A stretch of 51,968 bases of DNA from an uncultured Pelagibacteraceae bacterium. Lineage in GTDB: Bacteria; Pseudomonadota; Alphaproteobacteria; Pelagibacterales; Pelagibacteraceae. The translations under genes and the position numbers were made by a program. This document shows positions 33,324 to 42,374 of this stretch, one piece after another (within the stretch, counting starts at the first letter, position 1; each line of letters starts with the position of its first letter). Where the stretch lies: positions 1 through 51,968 of the forward strand of contig CACITX010000004.1 in assembly GCA_902589705.1 (NCBI GenBank). The letters are read 5' to 3'. The notes below the pieces were generated by a model. That model did not search any database, was not told the DNA's origin, and was given only the letters and a program-made list of their open reading frames with translations.

Positions 33324-34463
33324 ATGAATAGAAAAACTGAAGATATAAATAAAATTATAGTAAAAAAACCACTCAAACTTGATTGTGGTAAAACAATAAA
33401 TAATTTTCCACTGGCGTATGAGACTTACGGAAAATTAAACGCAAATAAAGATAATGCTATTCTTGTATTTCATGCTTTGACGGGAGATCAATTTGTAACT
33501 GGCACGAACCCTATTACAAATAAAGAGGGTTGGTGGGTCACTGCTGTTGGTCCTGGTAAAGCTATTGATACGGATAAATATTTTGTGATTTGCGCAAATG
33601 TAATTGGTGGATGTATGGGTTCTCTTGGACCAAAAGATATAAATCCTGAAAACAACCAACCCTACGGTTTAGATTTTCCAGTCATCACCATTAAAGATAT
33701 GGTGAAAGCACAAGAGTCTTTACTAGAACACCTTGGTATAAAAAAACTTTTATGTGCTACTGGTGGATCAATGGGTGGAATGCAGCTATTACAATTTTGC
33801 GCAACATTTCCTGATAAAGCTTTTTCAGCTATTCCGATAGCTTGTAGTTCAAGTCATAGTGCTCAGAATATTGCACTAAACGAACTAGCACGCCAAGCTA
33901 TAATGGCTGATCCTGTGTGGGATAATGGAAAATATGTATCAAAAAATGTGCAACCTAAAAATGGCTTAGCAGTTGCAAGAATGGTTGGACATATAAGTTA
34001 TTTGTCTGAAAAAGGTATGCAGGAAAAATTTGGAAGAAAGTTACAAGAAAAAGCTGATTATGAATTTAGTTTTAACGCAGATTTTCAGGTAGAGAGTTAT
34101 TTAAGACACCAAGGTTATGCTTTTGTAGAAAGATTTGATGCGAACTCAATTCTTTATATAACTAGAGCAATGGATTATTTTGATCTTTCTAAGCAATATA
34201 AAGGTGGGTTAGTTGAAGCTTTTAAAAATCAAAATACGAAATTTCTGGTAATCTCATTTTCTTCTGATTGGCTTTATACAACAAAAGAAAATAAGGATAT
34301 AGTAATTGCATTAAATGCATCTGGCGCTGATGTTTCCTACTCAGAAATAGTAACGGATAAAGGACACGATTCCTTCTTATTAAACGAACCAGAATTTTTG
34401 AAAACTCTAAAAGGTTTTATAGATTCAATGTACGAAAAATTTAAAAATGAAAAAAGAATTTAA
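33324..34463 (+). CDS. metX: Homoserine O-acetyltransferase
   Basis: The protein of 379 residues (from 33324) is an alpha/beta-hydrolase-fold acyltransferase. It has FHALTGDQF, the substrate region NVIGGCMGSLGP, the nucleophile Ser in GGSMGGMQ, RQAIMADPVWDNG, and the catalytic Asp and His in SSDWLY and GHDSFL. It makes O-acetylhomoserine for methionine. A longer start at 33294 would place the SD-like AAGGGAG directly against the ATG and put the terminator hairpin in codons, so 33324 is preferred. However, no good Shine-Dalgarno sits before 33324 unless the hairpin brings AAGGGAG near. metW overlaps the end by 17 bases. Confidence 0.93.
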   Translation: MNRKTEDINKIIVKKPLKLDCGKTINNFPLAYETYGKLNANKDNAILVFHALTGDQFVTGTNPITNKEGWWVTAVGPGKAIDTDKYFVICANVIGGCMGSLGPKDINPENNQPYGLDFPVITIKDMVKAQESLLEHLGIKKLLCATGGSMGGMQLLQFCATFPDKAFSAIPIACSSSHSAQNIALNELARQAIMADPVWDNGKYVSKNVQPKNGLAVARMVGHISYLSEKGMQEKFGRKLQEKADYEFSFNADFQVESYLRHQGYAFVERFDANSILYITRAMDYFDLSKQYKGGLVEAFKNQNTKFLVISFSSDWLYTTKENKDIVIALNASGADVSYSEIVTDKGHDSFLLNEPEFLKTLKGFIDSMYEKFKNEKRI

Positions 34464-35040
34464 AGTAATAGCTGGATTGTTGCCTAACAACACAAGAGTA
34501 TTAGATGTTGGTTGTGGAGATGGATCTCTAATGAATTTCCTTAGAGAGGAAAAAAATATAGAGGTTCGTGGATTGGAACTTAATCAAGAAAATGTACAAC
34601 AGTGCATACACAAAGGTTTACCGGTCATACAAGGAAACGCTGAAACTGAACTTCATCAATTTCCCGATCAATCTTTTGACTATGTTGTGCTTAGTCAAAC
34701 GCTACAAGCTTTTTATAACCCAGAGGAAGTTTTAAAAAATCTTTTGAGAATTGGTAAAGCAGTAATTGTTTCAATTCCAAATTTTGGATATTGGAAAGTA
34801 AGAATGAAACTTTTATTTTTTGGGGAGATGCCAGTTACAAAAACATTACCAAATACTTGGTACAACACTCCTAACTTACATATGTGCACTATTAAAGATC
34901 TATTTAAGTTTTGTGATGAAAAAAATATAAACATAAAACAAGTAGTTGGTGTTAATGAAGATAAAACTTCATTAATAAAAAAAAGTAATTTAGAAATAAA
35001 AAATCTCTTTTCAAAATTAGGGATTTTTTTAATAGGGTAA
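34447..35040 (+). CDS. metW: Methionine biosynthesis protein MetW
   Basis: The 197-residue protein has a Rossmann methyltransferase-like fold with the SAM-binding motif VLDVGCGDGSL near residues 19-29 and VVLSQTLQA further on. MetW regularly accompanies metX and is needed with it for homoserine acetylation in some bacteria. The exact activity is not settled. It overlaps the 3' end of metX by 17 bases and ends directly before gloB. Confidence 0.92.
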   Translation: MKKEFKVIAGLLPNNTRVLDVGCGDGSLMNFLREEKNIEVRGLELNQENVQQCIHKGLPVIQGNAETELHQFPDQSFDYVVLSQTLQAFYNPEEVLKNLLRIGKAVIVSIPNFGYWKVRMKLLFFGEMPVTKTLPNTWYNTPNLHMCTIKDLFKFCDEKNINIKQVVGVNEDKTSLIKKSNLEIKNLFSKLGIFLIG

Positions 35041-35799
35041 ATGATAGTAGAAATTATTCCATGCTTAAGTGACAATTACAGTTATTTAATTCATGAAAAA
35101 GAAACAGGCACTGTTTCAATAGTAGATCCTTCTGAGTTTAATGCCTGTAATAGAATAATTAATAAATACAAAAAGTTAGATTTTATTTTAAATACTCATC
35201 ATCATGCTGATCATGTTGGGGCTAACCTTGAACTTAAAAAAAAATATAACTCAAAAATTTTAGGGTCAAGTTCAGACAAAAATCGTATACCGGGAATAGA
35301 TATAGCGCTTGAAGAAAATCAAAAGCACAAAATTGGAAATTTAGAATTCGAAGTAATTTTTATCCCAGGTCACACAAAGGGTCATATTGCTTTTTTCTTT
35401 AAAAAAGAAAAAATTGCTTTTACTGGAGATACATTATTTTCTTTAGGATGCGGTAGAGTATTTGAAGGCACTCATGAAGAAATGTTTCATTCTTTAAATA
35501 AAATAAAAAATCTTCCTCCCGATACAAAAATCTATTGTGGACATGAGTACACAAATTCAAATTTAAATTTCTGTTTAGAACATGATCCAAAAAATACTCA
35601 TTTAAAAGAAAAAAAAGTAGATATCGAAAAAAAACTAAACTCAAACCAGCCAACTATTCCATCTACTGTGGCTGAAGAAATTAAAACAAATATTTTCCTA
35701 AGGTGTGATGACCCTGAAATAAAGCGTGGCTTAGGCCTTAAAGATTCATCCGATGTTGAAGTTTTTTCAAAATTACGAGATTTAAAGGATTCTTTTTAG
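35041..35799 (+). CDS. gloB: Hydroxyacylglutathione hydrolase (glyoxalase II)
   Basis: The 252-residue metallo-beta-lactamase-fold enzyme has the binuclear metal site THHHADHVG, GHTKGHIAFF, FTGDTLFSLGCGRVFEGT and YCGHEYT. It splits S-lactoylglutathione in methylglyoxal detoxification. The C-terminal CDDPEIKRGLGLKD part is the usual glyoxalase II substrate-binding helix region. It starts directly after the metW stop with no gap, so it may be a passenger of the SAM-controlled transcript. Confidence 0.95.
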   Translation: MIVEIIPCLSDNYSYLIHEKETGTVSIVDPSEFNACNRIINKYKKLDFILNTHHHADHVGANLELKKKYNSKILGSSSDKNRIPGIDIALEENQKHKIGNLEFEVIFIPGHTKGHIAFFFKKEKIAFTGDTLFSLGCGRVFEGTHEEMFHSLNKIKNLPPDTKIYCGHEYTNSNLNFCLEHDPKNTHLKEKKVDIEKKLNSNQPTIPSTVAEEIKTNIFLRCDDPEIKRGLGLKDSSDVEVFSKLRDLKDSF

Positions 35800-35864
35800 C
35801 TTCAATAATCTTGACTTGTTAGCACTGAGAGCTATATTGCGTGGAAATTAAAAAAAGAGATTTT

Positions 35865-36272
35865 ATGTCATTTGCTATAATTGAAACTGGTGGAAAACAA
35901 TACAAGGTAACCGCAAGTAAAATATTAGAAATAGAAAAACTTAACGCTAAAGTCGGTGAAACTATAAAATTCGATAACGTTTTACTTTTAAACGACGATA
36001 AAAACACTGAGGTTGGTAGCCCTAAAGTTGATGGAGCTACAGTAGAAGCTAAACTTTTAGATAATGTTAAAGATAGAACTGTATTAATTTTTCATAAAAG
36101 AAGAAGAAAACATTCGAGAAAAAAGAATGGTCATAGACAACGTCACTCTAAGATACAAATAACAAAAATTTTAGCAAAAGGCGGAAAAGTTATAGATGAA
36201 GCTAAAATTGTTGAAAAAAAGAAACCTATTAAAGAAGAGAAAAAAGTTATAAAAAAGGAAGCAAAAAAATAG
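35865..36272 (+). CDS. rplU: 50S ribosomal protein L21
   Basis: From the ATG at 35865 the protein has 135 residues. Family start MSFAIIETGGKQYKV supports this start over the ATG at 35841. The central KVGETIKFDNVLLL and the C-terminal HKRRRKHSRKKNGHRQ match L21. The last ~35 residues form a Lys/Glu-rich extension beyond the usual ~103 residues. It binds 23S rRNA and is followed by rpmA after 8 bases. Confidence 0.96.
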   Translation: MSFAIIETGGKQYKVTASKILEIEKLNAKVGETIKFDNVLLLNDDKNTEVGSPKVDGATVEAKLLDNVKDRTVLIFHKRRRKHSRKKNGHRQRHSKIQITKILAKGGKVIDEAKIVEKKKPIKEEKKVIKKEAKK

Positions 36273-36280
36273 GAAATTGA

Positions 36281-36535
36281 ATGGCAACTAAAAAAGCAGG
36301 TGGATCATCGAAGAACGGCCGAGATAGTAAGGGTAGACGTCTTGGAGTAAAAAAGTATGGCGATCAAGCAGTGATACCTGGAAATATAATAGTTAGACAA
36401 AGAGGTACTAAAATTCATCCCGGTGATAATGTGGGTATGGGTAAAGACCACTCAATTTTTTCTTTGATCAAAGGAAAAGTTAAATTCAAAAAATCTAAAT
36501 TAAACAGAACTTTTGTTTCTGTAATCCCCAATTAA
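36281..36535 (+). CDS. rpmA: 50S ribosomal protein L27
   Basis: The 84-residue protein has the L27 N-terminus [20 protein letters not shown] and the [10 protein letters not shown] and [15 protein letters not shown] blocks. L27 reaches the peptidyl-transferase centre with its N-terminal tail. An AGGA site 7 bases before the ATG supports the start. It follows rplU as in most bacteria. Confidence 0.97.
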   Translation: MATKKAGGSSKNGRDSKGRRLGVKKYGDQAVIPGNIIVRQRGTKIHPGDNVGMGKDHSIFSLIKGKVKFKKSKLNRTFVSVIPN

Positions 36536-36540
36536 ATCTA

Positions 36541-36564
36541 TATAAATAACCTAAGTTATTTATA
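36541..36564. repeat. Perfect hairpin between rpmA and obgE
   Basis: TATAAATAAC (36541-36550) pairs with GTTATTTATA (36555-36564) around the loop CTAA. The stem is A/T-rich and no T-run follows, so it is a weak terminator at best. It could mark an RNA processing or attenuation point between ribosomal protein genes and obgE. Confidence 0.5.
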
Positions 36565-36575
36565 TTATACTAAAA

Positions 36576-37559
36576 ATGAAATTTTTAGATCAAGCAAAGA
36601 TTTATATTAAAGCTGGAAATGGTGGTTCAGGTTCTGCAAGCTTTAGAAGAGAAAAGTTTGTGGAATATGGTGGGCCAGATGGCGGCGATGGTGGAGACGG
36701 AGGATCTATAATTGTACAATCTGACAGAAACCTTAATACGTTAATTGATTTCAGATATGCACAACATTTTAAAGCTCAACATGGGAAGCCTGGAAGCAAA
36801 AGAAATAAAACTGGAGCTGATGGAGAAGACTTGATTTTAAAGGTTCCTTTAGGGACTCAAGTATATGAAGAAGATAATAATACGTTAATATATGATTTTA
36901 CCAAGAATAAAGAAAAATATCTTGTAGCATCGGGTGGTAAGGGTGGTCTTGGTAACGTAAGATTTAAAAGTTCGACAAATAGAGCTCCAAGAAAAAAAAC
37001 TAATGGAAAATTAGGTGAAGAATTTTGGATATGGCTTCAACTAAAAGTAATTGCTGACATTGGAATTATTGGTAAACCAAATGCTGGTAAATCTAGTTTA
37101 CTAGCAGCATTAACAAGAGCTAAACCAAAAATAGCAAACTATCCATTTACAACAATAAATCCAAATTTAGGGGTATCTTACTATGGAGGAAAAGAAGTTA
37201 CTTTAGCTGATATTCCTGGTTTAGTAGAGGGTGCACATAAAGGTGTTGGTCTTGGAGATAAATTCTTAAGACATATAGAAAGGTGTAAAATTTTACTTCA
37301 CTTAATAGATTTATCTGAAGATGATTTATTAAATTCTTATAAGAAAATTAAATCAGAATTATCTAATTATGATAAAGATTTAATAAAAAAGAAAGAAATT
37401 ATTTTTTTTAATAAATCAGATTTATTAGATGAAAATCAAATCAATGAAAAATTAAAGGAATTTAAAAAAAAAATTAAAACTAAATATGAAGTTGTATCTG
37501 TTTATTCTAACAAAGATCTTCAAAAAATTAAAAAATTATTAATAAAATATGCTAATTAA
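36576..37559 (+). CDS. obgE: GTPase ObgE
   Basis: The 327-residue GTPase has the Gly-rich Obg fold (about 1-158, with GGNGGSGSASFRREK-like glycine runs and KGGLGNVRFK). The G domain follows: G1 GKPNAGKSSLL, G3 DIPGLVEG and G4 NKSD. It takes part in ribosome assembly and stress signalling. It lacks the C-terminal OCT domain. The stop overlaps the proB start region by 11 bases. Confidence 0.96.
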   Translation: MKFLDQAKIYIKAGNGGSGSASFRREKFVEYGGPDGGDGGDGGSIIVQSDRNLNTLIDFRYAQHFKAQHGKPGSKRNKTGADGEDLILKVPLGTQVYEEDNNTLIYDFTKNKEKYLVASGGKGGLGNVRFKSSTNRAPRKKTNGKLGEEFWIWLQLKVIADIGIIGKPNAGKSSLLAALTRAKPKIANYPFTTINPNLGVSYYGGKEVTLADIPGLVEGAHKGVGLGDKFLRHIERCKILLHLIDLSEDDLLNSYKKIKSELSNYDKDLIKKKEIIFFNKSDLLDENQINEKLKEFKKKIKTKYEVVSVYSNKDLQKIKKLLIKYAN

Positions 37560-38640
37560 AAACGCAAATAAAATTGTTTTAAAACTTGGATCTACAACTG
37601 TAATTGATAGTAAAGGAGTTTTTAAAAAAAAATGGGTTACTTCTCTTATTAAAGATATAAAAAAATACGGTAAAGGAAAAAACTTCGTAATTGTCTCATC
37701 AGGTGCAATAGCTCTTGGTCAAAAATATCTTAAGATTAAAAAAGGAAAAATTAAATTAGAAATGAGCCAGGCTATTGCAGCTGTTGGCCAAATTCATCTA
37801 GCAGGAGAATTTCAAAAACTGTTTGATAAATATAAGATTAAAACTGGTCAAATTTTAATTAGCCCAGATGATACCGAGCAAAGAAGAAGAGCTATTAATG
37901 TAAGAAGGACATTTGATAATTTGTTTAAACTTAAAGCTATCCCAGTAGTCAATGAAAATGACTCGACGGCTACTAGTGAAATAAAATATGGAGACAATGA
38001 TAGACTAGCTGCAAGAGTAGCTCAAATTATTGGAGCAGATATGCTGATTTTATTTTCTGATGTTGATGGACTATACGATAAATCGAGAGGAAAAAAAATT
38101 GTAAGAGAAGTAACTTCAATTAATGAGAAAATAATGTCTTTGATAGATAATAAGAAAAACAAATTTGGTTCTGGAGGAATTGCTACAAAGTTGGATGCCG
38201 CTAAAATTTGTATGAATTCAGGCAGTCATATGTTTATTGCTAATGGTAAAATAAATAATCCAATTGCAAATATGATTAAAAATAAAAAATATACTCATTT
38301 CTTGCCAAAAATTTCTACATTAGACGCTAGAAAAAAATGGATTATTGGTTCTCTTAATTATAATGGAACTATTTATATTGATAATGGAGCAGCTAAAGCT
38401 TTATCAAATGGTAAAAGCTTGCTCGCAGCTGGCATAACTAAGATTAATGGAAATTTCAAAAAAGGAGAAAATGTACTAATCTTAGATCAAAATAATAATC
38501 AGCTAGCTCGTGGGCTATCATCTTTTAGCTCTGTGGAAATAGATAAAATTAAAGGAAAACAAAGTAGAGAGATAGAAACTATTCTTGGTTATCTAAGTAA
38601 AACTGAGGTCATTCATAAAGATGATATGGTATTATTATAA
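37549..38640 (+). CDS. proB: Glutamate 5-kinase
   Basis: The 363-residue protein has the amino-acid kinase domain: IVLKLGSTT, VSSGAIALG, VNENDSTATSE, YGDNDRLAA and KFGSGGIATKLDAA. A C-terminal PUA domain follows (about 272-350, SLNYNGTIYIDNGAAKALSNG). It phosphorylates glutamate, the first step of proline synthesis. The start overlaps obgE by 11 bases. The stop directly precedes the proA ATG. Confidence 0.96.
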   Translation: MLIKNANKIVLKLGSTTVIDSKGVFKKKWVTSLIKDIKKYGKGKNFVIVSSGAIALGQKYLKIKKGKIKLEMSQAIAAVGQIHLAGEFQKLFDKYKIKTGQILISPDDTEQRRRAINVRRTFDNLFKLKAIPVVNENDSTATSEIKYGDNDRLAARVAQIIGADMLILFSDVDGLYDKSRGKKIVREVTSINEKIMSLIDNKKNKFGSGGIATKLDAAKICMNSGSHMFIANGKINNPIANMIKNKKYTHFLPKISTLDARKKWIIGSLNYNGTIYIDNGAAKALSNGKSLLAAGITKINGNFKKGENVLILDQNNNQLARGLSSFSSVEIDKIKGKQSREIETILGYLSKTEVIHKDDMVLL

Positions 38641-39882
38641 ATGAATTATTTAGAAACAGTTGGCAAAAATGCAAAAAAAGCTTTTGAGGATTTAAAGGAC
38701 GTTAAACATAAAAAAATTAAAAAAGTTTTAGACAATTACAATCAATCTCTTTTAAAAAATTCAAATAAGATAATCAGAGAAAACTTAAAAGATGTAAAAA
38801 ACGTCAAAAGAAAACATTTAGTTGACAGACTTATTTTAAATAAAAAGAGAATAGAAGGTATTAGACACTCAATAAATGAGATAGCAAAGTTTAAAGACCC
38901 GGTCGGAAGAGTCTTGGAAACATGGCGTAGACCAAATAATTTAACTATTAAAAGAGTTACAACTCCAATTGGAGTCATAGGCGTTATATATGAAAGCAGA
39001 CCTAATGTAACTGCTGATGTTGCGGCATTATGTTTAAAATCGGGAAACTGTTCTATTTTAAGAGGTGGGTCCGAAGCTTTCAATTCGAATAGATTATTAG
39101 CTAATTTGTTTAGAGATAATTTACGAAAAAATAATATCAATCAAAACTGTGTTCAATTTATTGAAAATAAAAATAGAAAAATAGTAGATCAATTATTATC
39201 AAAAATGAGTGCATACATTGATGTAATTGTGCCAAGAGGGGGGAAAGGACTTGTAGCAAAAGTACAAAAATTTTCTAACGTACATGTAATCGGCCATCTT
39301 GAAGGATTATGCCACATTTATGTTGATAAAACTGCAAATATTAAAATGGCGAAGGATTTAATTATTAATGCAAAAATGAGAAGAACAAGTATTTGTGGTG
39401 CGGTCGAAACTCTTTTGATCGAAGAAAAAGCATTAGGGTCACATGCTAAAGAAATAATAAAAACACTTTTAAATTCAGGTTGCGAAGTTAGAGTTGATAA
39501 AAAAATTAACAAAATTTTTAAAGGAAAATTAAAAAAAGCTACTGAGAAAGACTGGAAGACAGAATACCTAGATGCAATTATTTCGGTTAAAACAGTTAAA
39601 AACGTAAAGAGTGCTGTCGAACATATTTTGAAATATGGCACAATGCATACCGATAGTATTATTACTAACAACAAAAAAAATGCTGAAGTTTTTTTAAATG
39701 GGGTAAATAGCTCAATAGCTATGCATAATGTTTCAACTCAATTTGCTGATGGTGGCGAATTCGGTTTTGGTGGTGAAATTGGTATCTCTACTAATAAACT
39801 TCCACCTAGAGGTCCTGTAGGTATTAATCAATTAACTTCATATAAATATCTCGTATCCGGAAAAGGAATCGTTAGACCATAA
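38641..39882 (+). CDS. proA: Glutamate-5-semialdehyde dehydrogenase (gamma-glutamyl phosphate reductase)
   Basis: The 413-residue aldehyde-dehydrogenase-type enzyme has PIGVIGVIYESRPNVT, the catalytic Cys in RRTSICGAVETLL and the C-terminal FGFGGEIGISTNKLPPRGPVG in full. It reduces gamma-glutamyl phosphate to the semialdehyde in proline synthesis. It follows proB without a gap. Confidence 0.96.
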   Translation: MNYLETVGKNAKKAFEDLKDVKHKKIKKVLDNYNQSLLKNSNKIIRENLKDVKNVKRKHLVDRLILNKKRIEGIRHSINEIAKFKDPVGRVLETWRRPNNLTIKRVTTPIGVIGVIYESRPNVTADVAALCLKSGNCSILRGGSEAFNSNRLLANLFRDNLRKNNINQNCVQFIENKNRKIVDQLLSKMSAYIDVIVPRGGKGLVAKVQKFSNVHVIGHLEGLCHIYVDKTANIKMAKDLIINAKMRRTSICGAVETLLIEEKALGSHAKEIIKTLLNSGCEVRVDKKINKIFKGKLKKATEKDWKTEYLDAIISVKTVKNVKSAVEHILKYGTMHTDSIITNNKKNAEVFLNGVNSSIAMHNVSTQFADGGEFGFGGEIGISTNKLPPRGPVGINQLTSYKYLVSGKGIVRP

Positions 39883-39885
39883 TTG

Positions 39886-40425
39886 ATGGCAAATATCCAA
39901 AAAAAATACATTGGAATATTGGGCGGTAGTTTTGATCCTGTACACAAAGGACACTTGGGCATATCAAAAATTGCTATTAGAAAATTTAAATTAAAAAAGA
40001 TTTATTGGGTTGTAACCAAAAAAAATCCATTCAAGAATAAAACTTTTTATTCTTTAAATGAAAGAGTTAATTTAGCAAAAAAAATATCTAGAACACAAAA
40101 AAAAATTCAAACAATTCATCTAGAAAATATGATCAAATCGTCCAGAACCATTGATATGGTTAATTACTTTATAAGAAAAAAAAATATTAAGAATATATAT
40201 TTCATAATCGGTTCTGATAATTTAATTAGATTTCATAAGTGGAAAAGCTGGAAAAAAATTGTAAAATTAGTGAAATTAATAGTTTTTTCTAGAAGGGGAT
40301 ATGATAGAAAAGGAATGAAATCAACTGTGGTTAAAAATTTTAAAAATAAAATCATATTCGTCAAAAATAAACATATTACAATTTCATCTACACAATTAAA
40401 AAATAAAACAAGTTTAAAAAATTAA
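39886..40425 (+). CDS. nadD: Nicotinate-nucleotide adenylyltransferase
   Basis: The 179-residue nucleotidyltransferase has the signature GILGGSFDPVHKGHLGI with the HxGH motif, the FIIGSDNLIRFHKWKSW segment, and the C-terminal ISSTQLK. It adenylates nicotinate mononucleotide in NAD synthesis. The ATG at 39886 is preferred; a TTG one codon earlier (39883) is possible. It lies 3 bases after proA and shares one base with rsfS. Confidence 0.92.
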   Translation: MANIQKKYIGILGGSFDPVHKGHLGISKIAIRKFKLKKIYWVVTKKNPFKNKTFYSLNERVNLAKKISRTQKKIQTIHLENMIKSSRTIDMVNYFIRKKNIKNIYFIIGSDNLIRFHKWKSWKKIVKLVKLIVFSRRGYDRKGMKSTVVKNFKNKIIFVKNKHITISSTQLKNKTSLKN

Positions 40426-40772
40426 TGGAAGTTGCTGAAATTAAAAAAAATATTGAAAAAATATTAGATGATAATAAAGCTCAAAACATCGCTTCAATAA
40501 ATCTTAAGAATAAATCCTATATAGCTGATTACATGATAATTGCCTCAGGTACATCTTCAAGACATCTTCAATCTCTTTCAGAAATTCTTGTGAATGAGCT
40601 TAAAAAAAAAGGAATTGAAAATTGCAGAATAGAAGGAAAAGATAGTAGTGATTGGAAATTGGTTGATGCTCATGATGTGATAGTTCACATTTTTCATCCT
40701 GAAAAAAGAGAGTTTTATGACCTAGAAAAAATGTGGTCTGAAGAAATACCTAAAGAAAGAGCTACATTATGA
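40425..40772 (+). CDS. rsfS: Ribosome silencing factor RsfS
   Basis: The 115-residue protein has the RsfS core DYMIIASGTSSRHLQSLSE, the GKDSSDWKLVDAHDVIVHIF block and YDLEKMWS. It binds ribosomal protein L14 and blocks subunit joining when nutrients are short. It follows nadD, as in many bacteria, and overlaps the ctpA start by 4 bases. Confidence 0.95.
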   Translation: MEVAEIKKNIEKILDDNKAQNIASINLKNKSYIADYMIIASGTSSRHLQSLSEILVNELKKKGIENCRIEGKDSSDWKLVDAHDVIVHIFHPEKREFYDLEKMWSEEIPKERATL

Positions 40773-41902
40773 GAAAATTTTTATTCCTTTTAATATTTAT
40801 ATTAAATTTAAACACGACTGCATTCTCTAAAAATGATCTTTATGAAAAAATTGATTTGTTTGGTGAAGTTTTAGAAAATATTAAAAAAGATTATGTAGAT
40901 GAAGTAGATCAAGCTGAAATGATGGACTCAGCAATTAATGGTGTTTTACAATCTTTAGATCCTTATTCTGCTTACATGTCTCCTGAACTTTTTAAAGAAA
41001 TGCAAACTGATACAAAGGGTGAGTTTGGTGGTCTTGGAATAGAAATTGGTATGGAGGCTGGAGTAGTAAAAGTTATTTCACCTATTGATGATACACCGGC
41101 TGCAGAAGCTGGAATAAAAGCTGGCGATTACATTGTAAAAATTGGTAAAGATCAAGTTCAAGGTAAAACTTTAATGGAAGCTGTAAAATTAATGCGAGGG
41201 CCAGTTGGAACTTCAATTGATCTTACAGTTAGAAGAAAAAATGTAAAAAAACCTTTAGAATTTAAGATAACCAGAAAAATAATAGAAGTTAGATCTGTTA
41301 ATTCTGAAATTATAAGTAAAGAAAAAAATATTGGATATATAAGATTAAAATCTTTTAATGAAAACAGTGACAAACAATTCTTAAAATCAATTAAAAATTT
41401 TGAGAAAAATAAAAAAATTAAAGGTTATGTTCTCGATTTAAGGAATAATCCCGGAGGACTTCTAACACAAGCGATTAATATAACTGATTTTTTCTTAGAC
41501 GATGGTGAAATTGTTTCTACAAAAGGAAGAAATGTTTCTGAAACAAGAAAATTTTTTGCTAGGAAGGGCGATGAAGTTAAAGGAAAACCAATAGTTGTAC
41601 TAATAAATAATGGTTCAGCATCTGCGGCTGAAATATTCGCTGGAGCATTAAAAGACCACAAGAGAGCAATAATTTTAGGTGAAAGCTCATACGGTAAAGG
41701 ATCGGTCCAATCTATAATACCACTAAAAAATGGTGGTGGCATTAGATTAACAATTTCGAAATACTACCTTCCATCTGGTAAATCTATTTCTGAAGTAGGA
41801 GTCACACCTGATATCTTGGTAGAGGAAATAGGTGATGATTTTAAGATTAAATCAGAAAAAGATAACCAATTAAATTACGCTATTAAACTGTTCAATTCTT
41901 AA
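40769..41902 (+). CDS. ctpA: C-terminal processing peptidase (S41 family)
   Basis: The 377-residue periplasmic protease has a signal peptide (about 1-20). A PDZ domain follows (about 85-165, GGLGIEIGMEAG to GTSIDLTV). The S41 catalytic region has the Ser in LINNGSASAAEIFAGAL and the Lys in GESSYGKGSVQ. It trims proteins from their C-terminus. It is shorter than many CtpA proteins (about 430-450 residues), mainly at the C-terminus. Confidence 0.95.
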   Translation: MRKFLFLLIFILNLNTTAFSKNDLYEKIDLFGEVLENIKKDYVDEVDQAEMMDSAINGVLQSLDPYSAYMSPELFKEMQTDTKGEFGGLGIEIGMEAGVVKVISPIDDTPAAEAGIKAGDYIVKIGKDQVQGKTLMEAVKLMRGPVGTSIDLTVRRKNVKKPLEFKITRKIIEVRSVNSEIISKEKNIGYIRLKSFNENSDKQFLKSIKNFEKNKKIKGYVLDLRNNPGGLLTQAINITDFFLDDGEIVSTKGRNVSETRKFFARKGDEVKGKPIVVLINNGSASAAEIFAGALKDHKRAIILGESSYGKGSVQSIIPLKNGGGIRLTISKYYLPSGKSISEVGVTPDILVEEIGDDFKIKSEKDNQLNYAIKLFNS

Positions 41903-41903
41903 A

Positions 41904-42374
41904 ATGATAGCACAAAAACTCCCATTAAGAACTGGAGTTGGCATAATAGTTTTAAATAATCAAAATAAAATTTTTGTAGGAAAAAGAAAAGACAATCCTG
42001 GAGACAAATGGCAAATGCCTCAGGGCGGTGTAGATGAGGGAGAAGATTATATTACTGCAATGAAAAGAGAATTGTTGGAAGAAACTAGTATTAAAAATAT
42101 TGAGATTATCAAAGAAATTGACAAAATTTATCAATATGAATTGCCTGAAAATTTAGTTGGCATAATTTGGAAAGGTAAATACAGAGGTCAAAAACAAAAA
42201 TGGTTTATTACAAGATTTTTAGGAGAGGAAAAAGAGATAAATTTAAATACAAAACACCCAGAATTTATAGACTGGAAATGGATTGAACCTAAATTGTTGC
42301 CTGAAGTAATAGTTAATTTTAAAAAGGACTTATATCTTAATCTTTTAAAAGAAATTAATCTTGTTATTGGCTAA
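41904..42374 (+). CDS. rppH: RNA pyrophosphohydrolase (Nudix)
   Basis: The 156-residue protein has a complete Nudix box, GGVDEGEDYITAMKRELLEETSI, with the preceding WQMPQGG and later PEFIDWKWIEP typical of RppH. It removes pyrophosphate from mRNA 5' ends and starts mRNA decay. It lies one base after ctpA, and its 3' end overlaps convergent atpC by 11 bases. Confidence 0.95.
   Translation: MIAQKLPLRTGVGIIVLNNQNKIFVGKRKDNPGDKWQMPQGGVDEGEDYITAMKRELLEETSIKNIEIIKEIDKIYQYELPENLVGIIWKGKYRGQKQKWFITRFLGEEKEINLNTKHPEFIDWKWIEPKLLPEVIVNFKKDLYLNLLKEINLVIG

Noticed and set aside
38742..39140. Minus-strand 132-codon frame inside proA
   Set aside because: Antisense shadow of a clear proA; no RBS and no protein-like pattern.
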